12,859 nt of DNA from the NCBI GenBank assembly GCA_030672555.1, contig DAOVGD010000123.1, forward strand, positions 1-12,859, written 5' to 3'. Below are positions 7,416 to 12,859 of this stretch, piece by piece; positions within the stretch are counted from its first letter, which is position 1, and every line of letters starts with the position of its first letter. This DNA comes from Desulfobacterales bacterium. Lineage in GTDB: Bacteria; Desulfobacterota; Desulfobacteria; Desulfobacterales; C00003106. Under the pieces are notes generated by a model. It had not been told where the DNA came from. It worked only from the letters and a program-made list of their open reading frames with translations, and searched no databases. The position numbers and the translations under genes are program-made.

Positions 7416-7431
7416 TGGCACGCACATTGCT
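7416..7431 (+). promoter_or_regulatory. Sigma-54 (RpoN) promoter for flgE
   Basis: TGGCACG-N4-TTGCT is an exact match to the -24/-12 consensus, including spacing. Transcription would start near 7442, leaving a leader of about 147 nt before the flgE ATG. That leader contains the whole 82-bp palindromic element at 7461-7542. Confidence 0.9.
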
Positions 7432-7460
7432 ATTTGCTTGAGTCGTAATATTTCTACAAA

Positions 7461-7542
7461 ATGGTCAAGTGGTCAAATCGTTGAGTAGTCAAGTTGGTAA
7501 TTTTACCTACTCGACAATTTGACGACTCAACTACTCGACCAA
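7461..7542 (+). repeat. 82-bp palindromic octamer element, copy B (flgE leader)
   Basis: Same element as 3780-3861, here on the plus strand. It begins ATGGTCAAGTGGTCAAATCG, has the core GGTAATTTTACC, and ends CTACTCGACCAA. Both copies lie upstream of a flagellar gene and in the same sense orientation. It ends about 30 nt before the AAGGAGG of flgE, within the predicted transcript. It could form a long imperfect stem-loop. Confidence 0.85.
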
Positions 7543-7588
7543 GTCATATCCAATCAATAATTTGTAGGGACATAAGGAGGACCAGCCA

Positions 7589-9028
7589 ATGTCAATATCG
7601 AGTATATATACCGGGATGAGTGGGATAGAGACCATGACGGACGCCATGTCCATTGTGGGGGGTAATATTGCCAATATTGAAACGATCGGGTATCGGAGCT
7701 GCCGCGCAAGCTTTCAGGATGTGCTGTCCAACAGCGTATCTGGCAAAACCTCGCTGCAGTCAGGACACGGAAGCAGCATAGGTTCAGTCACTAACGATTT
7801 TTCTGCCGGGGATATCGAAACGACTTCTTCCCCTCTCGACCTTGCTATCTCGGGAAAAGGTTTTTTTGTAGTAAAACAAGGCGGCTATGATAACACGGGC
7901 AATTTTGCTGTCAGTACAGACGCTGATATGTACTATACGAGAGCATTTCACTTTAACATTAACAAAGACGGATATCTGTCAAATGCAAACGGATGTGTGG
8001 CACAGGGCTGGGCATATGTGGAAGATGAGTTTCCCTCATCTAATCCGATAGACATACAGTTTGATCTGGACAGAGATACATACTCTACCGAACAAGTTAC
8101 ATCCCAAGTCAGAATTATTGCAAATCTTAATGTTAATGCAATAGACAAATCGATAGGCGGCCTCTCAGGGAATTGGGACGCCACAAACTACGAGCCCATG
8201 CCGGCCACGGCATATGACCTCCATGCTTCCCAAATATTCTATGACTCCGACTATAGCTACTATGACTCCGGAGGGCTTAAATATATAGATGTTTATTATG
8301 ACAGGACTGCAAGCAGCAATACATGGGAATATCTTATTACATCCAGACCTGTTTCTGCTACCGCCCCAACCGACGGGCTGTTGGCCCGAGGAGAGATTAT
8401 GTTCGATGGAACAGGGCATATGGCCGGCATGACCATGGAGCGATATTCCGGGGGTGGCTGGGTTCCACAATCGGCAGACACTGATACCGTAAACGGTCAC
8501 TTCACGTTTTCTACACCCCTTGGAGACGGGGACATAGAATTCGATACCGGCACAGCATACGCGAACGGCGCCTGGACCAACAATAGCCGTGCCACGACAC
8601 AATTTTCCGCCGCATCCAATGTGACATACTTAAATTCTGACGGATTCAACCCCACTAGCTCTCTTTCATCGATTTCCATAGATACTGAGGGGATAATCAC
8701 CGGCATCTATTCGGACGGCCATCAAACACCATTATACCGCCTGGCTCTCGCGACAGTCCAGAACCCATTCGGACTTTCGCCCGTGGGCAAATCTCTCTTC
8801 ATGCCCACCGATACGTCAGGGGATGCAACTTATTTTACAGCAGGAGGGAGAACGGACGAATACAGCAATGTGGCAAAAATTATCCCAAATGCCGTAGAAA
8901 GATCGAACGTTAAAATAGCTTATGAATTTAGTAACATGATCATGATCCAGAGGGGATTCCAGGCATCTTCCAAAGGAGTTACAGCCGCAGATCAGATGCT
9001 TCAGACAGCAATTGGTATGATGAGATAA
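7589..9028 (+). CDS. flgE: Flagellar hook protein FlgE
   Basis: Structural subunit of the flagellar hook, exported and polymerised on the distal rod. The product is 479 residues. The N-terminal axial signature is IYTGMSGIETMTDAMSIVGG, NIANIETIGYRS, followed by the hook/rod motif GSVTNDFSAGDIETTSSPLD, LAISGKGFFVVK. Residues about 110-400 form the variable surface domains, rich in Ser, Thr, Asp and Tyr. The C-terminus ends in the conserved helix RSNVKIAYEFSNMIMIQRGF, QASSKGVTAADQMLQTAIG. The length suits FlgE and is too long for FlgF or FlgG. The ATG has AAGGAGG 8 nt upstream. Unusually it is a single-gene unit, divergent from the rod operon and not beside flgD in this window, with its own sigma-54 promoter. 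A 24-nt gap separates its stop from a convergent small gene. Confidence 0.92.
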   Translation: MSISSIYTGMSGIETMTDAMSIVGGNIANIETIGYRSCRASFQDVLSNSVSGKTSLQSGHGSSIGSVTNDFSAGDIETTSSPLDLAISGKGFFVVKQGGYDNTGNFAVSTDADMYYTRAFHFNINKDGYLSNANGCVAQGWAYVEDEFPSSNPIDIQFDLDRDTYSTEQVTSQVRIIANLNVNAIDKSIGGLSGNWDATNYEPMPATAYDLHASQIFYDSDYSYYDSGGLKYIDVYYDRTASSNTWEYLITSRPVSATAPTDGLLARGEIMFDGTGHMAGMTMERYSGGGWVPQSADTDTVNGHFTFSTPLGDGDIEFDTGTAYANGAWTNNSRATTQFSAASNVTYLNSDGFNPTSSLSSISIDTEGIITGIYSDGHQTPLYRLALATVQNPFGLSPVGKSLFMPTDTSGDATYFTAGGRTDEYSNVAKIIPNAVERSNVKIAYEFSNMIMIQRGFQASSKGVTAADQMLQTAIGMMR

Positions 9029-9052
9029 GGGAAAAGACAAATAAGGGTTTGG

Positions 9053-9268
9053 TTAAGAACCGGCTTTTCTTCTATCTCTTTGGAAACGTCGATCATTCTT
9101 TATGGAAAGAGAAACAAAAATCCCTTCTCTTACGCTTTTGCGACGATCTTTTTTGCTCTTCCGCCGCTCCCTGCCCCCTCCCTTTTTGTTCTTGCCGGCA
9201 GGTGTATTAGGCTTCTCTTCCGACGGATCCGGTTTGATGGATGATGTCCCACCAATTACAATATCCAC
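9053..9268 (-). CDS. Small basic protein of unknown function, predicted late flagellar gene
   Basis: I do not recognise a named family. From the GTG at 9268 the product is 71 residues: a short hydrophobic start (MDIVIGGTSS), a Pro/Glu/Lys-rich linker, then a very basic tail with repeated Arg pairs (GGGRERRKSKKDRRKSVREG, then FVSLSIKNDRRFQRDRRK). No signal peptide, membrane segment or cysteine is present. The frame extends upstream to an ATG at 9313, but GTG is preferred because AAGGAGG lies exactly 8 nt before it, while the ATG has no ribosome site and falls inside a sigma-28 promoter match. It converges with flgE. The basic, Arg-rich composition could suit an RNA- or acidic-protein partner, but this is speculation. 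Confidence 0.65.
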   Translation of the reverse strand: MDIVIGGTSSIKPDPSEEKPNTPAGKNKKGGGRERRKSKKDRRKSVREGIFVSLSIKNDRRFQRDRRKAGS

Positions 9269-9297
9269 GACACGCACCTCCTTATGTTTTACCCTTT

Positions 9298-9324
9298 GAA
9301 TCGGTACTTTCATAAAATACTTTA
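9298..9324 (-). promoter_or_regulatory. Candidate sigma-28 (FliA) promoter
   Basis: On the minus strand the sequence reads TAAAGTAT-N11-ACCGATTC, against the flagellar consensus TAAAGTTT-N11-GCCGATAA: 7 of 8 match in the -35 and the CCGAT core is kept in the -10, at exact spacing. Transcription would start near 9290, about 7 nt before AAGGAGG (9277-9283) of the small gene. Confidence 0.6.
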
Positions 9325-9519
9325 GTCTTCTTCAACAAAAAAATCTAATATATAGGATTATTTTACTATACCGCCCCAATATGATGTATGTATAAAGAGT
9401 AAATATTTTGTTACCCTTGTCCAAAATCAAATTACCGCGTCTGCAACAAGTAAGAAACGAATTGGATAGCAAGAACTGAATCATAACGTACGTATCAATG
9501 AAATATAGAATTCCAAGAA

Positions 9520-9618
9520 GTCATTCCCGCGGGAATCCAGTTCGGACCATTTCTGGATACTCGCTTACGCGGGTATGACGCTAACGGTTGTTGATGTCTA
9601 ACACTCCAATACTCCAGT
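9520..9618. repeat. Interspersed palindromic repeat (dRS3-like) plus octamer pair
   Basis: The 323-nt gap 9314-9636 holds no gene I can support apart from the small-gene promoter. At 9520-9580 there is an inverted element: left arm GTCATTCCCGCGGGAATCCAG-like (with the perfect 14-bp palindrome ATTCCCGCGGGAAT at 9523-9536), right arm CTGGATACTCGCTTACGCGG followed by GTATGAC. This ATTCCC...GGGAAT type is widespread in proteobacterial genomes and resembles Neisseria dRS3. At 9603-9618 two octamers follow, ACTCCAAT and ACTCCAGT. The island lies just beyond the 3' end of the RACE gene. Confidence 0.75.
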
Positions 9619-9636
9619 GAATTCAAAATGGTTGTT

Positions 9637-11313
9637 CTATTGACCGCGAGCTTTCGCGACAGAAGGGAAAAGTGACAAATTAGTATGTGGCAGAAAAAGC
9701 GACGAGGTAAATTGCGACATGAAATTTGCATTTATGTTCATTTCGAGGTAGGTTATCTTATCTCTGATCCTATACAGTTCCCTGCGCGCCCGGTTTGAAA
9801 GAAGGACCGTCACAGCCCCTTTTCCAGAGGCATTTCCAAGCGGTTTGTATCTGTTAAGAGGAATGTCCGGGAGCATTCCGATAGTGATCGCTTTTTTGGG
9901 TTCTATATAATTTCCAAAAGTCCCGGCTACAAAAAAATTGTTAATCTCTTCAAAGGTAATACCCACGCTCTGTGTGATAACATTTAAGATGGTAAACATC
10001 GCCCCCTTGGAGCGCATCAGGTTCTTGATGTCCGCCTCTGTAATCAATATGTCTTCTCCGTGAGCCGATTCCCCGGCAAATACGACTACATACCCTTTAC
10101 CGTGAGGAGTATCTACTATTCGTGACGGATCTTTTTTAACTACCAGCTCCCCTTTTGAATCGACCAGCCCCGCAAGAAACATCTCCGCTAAAAGATGAAT
10201 CACTCCGGAACCGCATATACCCAAAGGTTTCCCATCCTCTATGGTTCTGTATGAGACTCCCGGTCTTTTCCTGTTGATGGTCACATGTTCAATGGCGCCT
10301 TTTTGTGCCCTTGTTCCACATTGGAGAACTCCTCCCTCCAGTGCCGGTCCCGCTGCGCCGGCACACGCGATCATCCATTCAGAGTTTCCAAGAACCACTT
10401 CCGCGTTGGTACCTACATCCACAAATAAAGAGACCTTTTTACTTCGGTGCATCCCAGAGACAAGGATGCCACCAAGGATATCTCCTCCAACATAGCTTCC
10501 CATGTTCGGAAGGACATAGATCCTGCCACGCGGGTGAATCGATATCCCGAGTTCCACGGCAGGGATCATATCGGGTGTGTTGACCACAGGGATATAGGGT
10601 TCCTTGCAAAGATGGGATGGATCGAGCCCCAAAAAGAAGTGGGCCATGGTGGTGTTTCCGGAAACAGACACGGCGTAGATGTCTTGTGTCCGCAGTAAAT
10701 GTTTTTCGCAAATTTTCTTAATGCTCTTATTAAAGCACTCCATGACCACGCGTTGCAGGACTTGCAGTCCATCCCCTGCTAAAGCGAACTGAATACGGGT
10801 GAGAATATCTTCTCCGTATTTAATCTGCGGGTTTTCTACGGTAACCGTATCGACCACACTGCACTCTGACAAATCAACCAGGTAAAATACGATCCCGGTG
10901 CTCCCCAAGTCCACAGCAACACCATAGCAAGAAGGATTTTCGTATCGATCATCGATTGTAATTAGTTCCCAGCAGTGATCAACGTTTAGAATAATCGCGC
11001 GGATACGATAATCCGCTCTTCTCAGGAGTGTGGAAAGCTCGCGGCAAATTGGAAGCGGAATATCAACATCCTTCAAATCAGACACAGCAAGAAGGCCTTC
11101 TCTTAATCTCCGTTCATCCGAACGATTATCAGATGTGCTTGGCCGGGGAAGTTCAAGGAGATAGCTACGAACAATAGAGTCGCCATGGGATTTTGGATTT
11201 CGCCCGCCTGCCTCACCTGAGCCCGTCCGCCTCGGCTGAGCCTCGCGTTGCCGGGCGTGGCGAGAGCGATGGCGGGCAGGGATTTCGGATTTCGGATTTC
11301 GGTTGCGCATCAT
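9637..11313 (-). CDS. RACE/DUF4445-type ASKHA ATPase lacking the N-terminal 2Fe-2S domain
   Basis: Related to the reductive activators of corrinoid-dependent enzymes, which use ATP to restore Co(I) in corrinoid proteins. The frame is 558 codons. Residues 1-42 are translated repeat. Homology begins near 47 with the middle domain (IVRSYLLELPRPSTSDNRSD). The ASKHA core shows phosphate-1 VAVDLGSTGIV (about 132-142), phosphate-2 FVDVGTNAEVV (about 297-307), an adenosine-type LGICGSGVIHLL (about 364-375) and FFVAGTFGNYIEP. RACE proteins normally carry an N-terminal ferredoxin domain of roughly 100-125 residues with cysteine ligands; none is here, and nagZ ends only 13 nt upstream. It is therefore a natural ferredoxin-less variant or a 5'-truncated gene. 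The start is uncertain: ATGs at 11313 and 11310 have only a weak GGGG upstream, and there is no good in-frame ATG after the repeat. The C-terminal tail (after LFLP) also looks repeat-derived. Confidence 0.75.
   Translation of the reverse strand: MMRNRNPKSEIPARHRSRHARQREAQPRRTGSGEAGGRNPKSHGDSIVRSYLLELPRPSTSDNRSDERRLREGLLAVSDLKDVDIPLPICRELSTLLRRADYRIRAIILNVDHCWELITIDDRYENPSCYGVAVDLGSTGIVFYLVDLSECSVVDTVTVENPQIKYGEDILTRIQFALAGDGLQVLQRVVMECFNKSIKKICEKHLLRTQDIYAVSVSGNTTMAHFFLGLDPSHLCKEPYIPVVNTPDMIPAVELGISIHPRGRIYVLPNMGSYVGGDILGGILVSGMHRSKKVSLFVDVGTNAEVVLGNSEWMIACAGAAGPALEGGVLQCGTRAQKGAIEHVTINRKRPGVSYRTIEDGKPLGICGSGVIHLLAEMFLAGLVDSKGELVVKKDPSRIVDTPHGKGYVVVFAGESAHGEDILITEADIKNLMRSKGAMFTILNVITQSVGITFEEINNFFVAGTFGNYIEPKKAITIGMLPDIPLNRYKPLGNASGKGAVTVLLSNRARRELYRIRDKITYLEMNINANFMSQFTSSLFLPHTNLSLFPSVAKARGQ
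11187..11302. repeat. Composite repeat island at the 5' end of the RACE gene
   Basis: A G+C-rich segment (11202-11277, 59 of 76 bases G or C by my count), bounded by the inverted repeat GCCCGCC / GGCGGGC, is flanked on both sides by heptamer repeats: GGGATTTTGGATTTCG on the left (11187-11202) and three GGATTTC units on the right (11280-11300). The arrangement looks like a palindromic element nested inside a heptamer array. It is translated in frame as residues about 4-42 of the RACE frame. Confidence 0.8.
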
Positions 11314-11326
11314 TTAGAACCCCAAG

Positions 11327-12358
11327 TTACCAAGGCGTTAATAGAAATTGTTCCTTCAACCTTAAAATACGGGCAACCGATTTGATGTTCCGATCTTTTC
11401 CTTCGGGTGAGTTTTTGATATCTGCAAGGACCTGTTCATAAGCCGACTCCATCTTTGAAAAAGTGTGGCACAGCAAAATGATATCGATATCTCCGTCTAA
11501 AATCTGTTTCGTAATAGTCTCAATATCATAATATCTTGCGATCGCTCCCATATCGAGATCATCCGTCAGAATAACTTCTTGAAAGCCCATCTCTCCCCGG
11601 AGTAGATCACTTGCCACCTTTTTGGAAAGGCTTGCAGGCCATTCCGGATCTATGGAGGTATAAACCACATGAGAAAGCATTACAGAGCGCACACCTGCCG
11701 CTATGGCAACCCGAAACGGCACTAAATCGAACGTATCCAACTCATCACGTCCCTTGTCAAGGTACGGAAGGTCAAGGTGTGAATCAAGGGTGGTGTGGCC
11801 GATCCCTGGAAAGTGCTTAGCACAAGCCGCGATCTTATTATTCTGGAGATGCCGGATCACTACAGCCCCCAAATGTCCTACACGACCGGGGTCGTTGGAG
11901 AATATCCGGTCGTTCATGACAGAATCAAATCCGGCAGGTGCGACATCCACAACAGGAGCAAAATCCATATTAATACCCACTTCCCTAAGCTCTCTGGCGG
12001 TTATCTCGGCAAAGTCAATCGCTCCTTGATCCGAATTGTCCTTTCCTATAGCAGGATTCCCAGGGAAAGTGGTAAAGGGCGGTTTTAAGCGTGCCACCAC
12101 CCCTCCTTCCTGGTCAATAGATATTAAAAGAGGCGGGTGACCGATCTCGCGCGCATAGTTTTGAATGGATTGACAAAGATCAGAAAGCTGTTCAGGGGAT
12201 TCAATATTGCGTGAAAACAGAATAAATCCACCTACACAGATCGTACCGATGAGATGCTCAAGGGTGTCGTTAAATGTTGTCCCTTCAAATCCCACCATCA
12301 GGCGCTGGCCCGCCAATTGTTCGTCAGTTAAGGTGCTTATCAAGTTGTTCATGATCAT
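11327..12358 (-). CDS. nagZ: Beta-N-acetylhexosaminidase NagZ (glycoside hydrolase family 3)
   Basis: Cytosolic enzyme that removes N-acetylglucosamine from anhydromuropeptides during peptidoglycan recycling. The product is 343 residues from the ATG at 12358, the usual single-domain length. Motifs in order: SIDQEGGVVARL (about 80-91), NMDFAPVVDV (about 130-139), KHFPGIGHTTLDSHLDLP (about 181-198) with the Asp-Ser-His loop that supplies the general acid/base in NagZ, and VILTDDLDMGAI (about 262-273) with the nucleophile aspartate. The His of the usual KHFPGHG is Ile here. No signal peptide is present. The ATG at 12358 has GGAAG 9 nt upstream; a TTG two codons earlier is only 3 nt from that site. 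It is co-directional with the RACE gene 13 nt downstream. It is not a flagellar gene, though peptidoglycan turnover is loosely related to rod insertion. Confidence 0.93.
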   Translation of the reverse strand: MIMNNLISTLTDEQLAGQRLMVGFEGTTFNDTLEHLIGTICVGGFILFSRNIESPEQLSDLCQSIQNYAREIGHPPLLISIDQEGGVVARLKPPFTTFPGNPAIGKDNSDQGAIDFAEITARELREVGINMDFAPVVDVAPAGFDSVMNDRIFSNDPGRVGHLGAVVIRHLQNNKIAACAKHFPGIGHTTLDSHLDLPYLDKGRDELDTFDLVPFRVAIAAGVRSVMLSHVVYTSIDPEWPASLSKKVASDLLRGEMGFQEVILTDDLDMGAIARYYDIETITKQILDGDIDIILLCHTFSKMESAYEQVLADIKNSPEGKDRNIKSVARILRLKEQFLLTPW

Positions 12359-12484
12359 GGACAATATCTTCCAGGATAACCCCCGTCAATAAAAATAAAT
12401 GATTCGGAGCTTTTATGAAAAGTATTTTTGGTGAGGTTTGAATTTAGGACTATTATTGAAGGATGGATGCGAATGGCTTCCTGT

Positions 12485-12682
12485 TCAGGCATAGATATCG
12501 ATCATGACACCTTTTTTAAAAAAATGTCTTCCTTTTTGATCTTGACTTTGCTTGTCTTGCACAGTTTTATTAGGTTCCATTAATCTATTCTCCATCTGGT
12601 TGCCTTTTGCTACAGGCGAATGGGATATATCATTTATGACCTTATCAATCAGCAATTGATTATTGGTTGAATTGACATTCAT
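12485..12682 (-). CDS. Small protein of unknown function with its own sigma-54 promoter
   Basis: I do not recognise this 65-residue product. It is hydrophilic and low in aromatic residues. A mixed N-terminal helix (NNQLLIDKVINDIS, about 7-20) is followed by a Gln/Asn/Lys/Asp-rich middle likely to be disordered, and a short hydrophobic C-terminus GVMIDIYA. There is no signal peptide, membrane segment or cysteine. The ATG has AGGA 8 nt upstream. A consensus sigma-54 promoter lies about 70-85 nt upstream, giving a leader of about 57 nt. In this neighbourhood that points to the flagellar regulon. It does not resemble FlgM or FlaG. About 126 nt separate its stop from nagZ, so the two need not be co-transcribed; that gap shows no gene. 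Confidence 0.6.
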   Translation of the reverse strand: MNVNSTNNQLLIDKVINDISHSPVAKGNQMENRLMEPNKTVQDKQSQDQKGRHFFKKGVMIDIYA

Positions 12683-12749
12683 GTGGGAGTTCCTTTCACA
12701 ACCGGAGACGTTTGTTCAAAAAGTTTTCAATCATTCCATCATAGGAGAC

Positions 12750-12765
12750 AGCAAATACCTTGCCA
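12750..12765 (-). promoter_or_regulatory. Sigma-54 (RpoN) promoter for the 65-codon gene
   Basis: On the minus strand the site reads TGGCAAG-N4-TTGCT, agreeing with the -24/-12 consensus at the invariant GG and GC and in spacing. Transcription would start near 12739. It is the third sigma-54 site in the window and the only one outside the rod/hook gene pair. Confidence 0.8.
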
Positions 12766-12783
12766 AACAGTTCCGCCTAACAT

Positions 12784-12806
12784 TAACATAATATATCAAT
12801 ATGTTA
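12784..12806. promoter_or_regulatory. A+T-rich inverted repeat upstream of a sigma-54 promoter
   Basis: Arms TAACATA (12784-12790) and TATGTTA (12800-12806) are separated by 9 nt. The site lies about 45-67 nt upstream of the predicted start near 12739. It could be an operator or activator site; this is inference from symmetry and position only. Confidence 0.3.
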
Positions 12807-12859
12807 TACCACCAAGTCCTCAGCATTGTTGTGTCGTTTTATTGACACCAATAACGAAG

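Noticed and set aside
8165..8602. 145-codon minus-strand open frame inside flgE
   Set aside because: Shadow of a well-supported hook gene; composition (many Cys and Gly) and lack of a ribosome site argue against coding.
9029..9075. Shared terminator between flgE and the convergent small gene
   Set aside because: Only a 4-bp GGTT/AACC stem with a loose T-rich tail; too weak to call.
9645..9658. Perfect CGCGA/TCGCG hairpin as a terminator for the RACE gene
   Set aside because: It lies before the stop codon and has no following T-run on the minus strand.
9495..9731. 78-codon minus-strand open frame in the gap below the RACE gene
   Set aside because: Its translation runs through the ATTCCC/GGGAAT repeat and out of frame over the RACE 3' end; no ribosome site or protein family signal.
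11187..11302. CRISPR-like array
   Set aside because: Units are 7 nt and contiguous, with no 20-40 nt repeat/spacer alternation and no cas genes.
12358..12390. TTGACG-N17-TATTGT, a good sigma-70-like match just upstream of nagZ
   Set aside because: It would place the transcript start on the nagZ ATG, making the GGAAG ribosome site untranscribed; more likely chance, though a leaderless mRNA cannot be excluded.

Overview
The window looks like a flagellar locus from a Gram-negative bacterium of the Deltaproteobacteria/Desulfobacterota type. It encodes L- and P-ring proteins (FlgH, FlgI), so there is an outer membrane. The flagellar promoters match the sigma-54 and sigma-28 consensus. The gene order flgF-flgG-flgA-flgH-flgI-flgJ-flgN-flgK is the one I associate with that group. 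A corrinoid-protein reactivase relative (RACE/DUF4445) fits an anaerobe. The taxonomic placement is inference.

Layout. Positions 1-7073 hold a tight minus-strand operon, read right to left. It begins with distal rod genes flgF and flgG. Next come the ring-assembly genes flgA, flgH and flgI, the rod-binding flgJ, the export chaperone flgN, and flgK, which runs off the left edge. A consensus sigma-54 promoter (7123-7138, minus) lies about 40 nt upstream of flgF. A second one (7416-7431, plus) drives the divergent hook gene flgE (7589-9028). Its predicted leader of about 147 nt contains an 82-bp palindromic repeat. A near-identical copy in the same sense orientation sits between flgH and flgI. 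Converging on flgE is a small basic protein gene (9053-9268), with a good sigma-28 promoter match and a GTG start.

The right third is different. A DUF4445/RACE-type ASKHA ATPase gene (9637-11313) lacks the usual N-terminal 2Fe-2S domain. It starts inside, and is flanked by, interspersed-repeat islands. A cytosolic beta-N-acetylhexosaminidase gene (nagZ) lies just upstream of it on the same strand. Further upstream is a 65-codon gene of unknown function with its own consensus sigma-54 promoter (12750-12765), which suggests that flagellar regulation resumes at that edge.

The intergenic gaps are rich in short-period repeats: heptamers of type rAATCCn and ACCCGYA, octamers of type NGTYRAGT, and an ATTCCC/GGGAAT palindrome resembling Neisseria dRS3. 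Together the genes encode the distal rod, the L/P rings, the hook and the first hook-filament junction protein. Two sigma-54 promoters feed the early/middle genes, and the sigma-28 site marks at least one late gene. No tRNA, rRNA, CRISPR array or transposase gene was seen.
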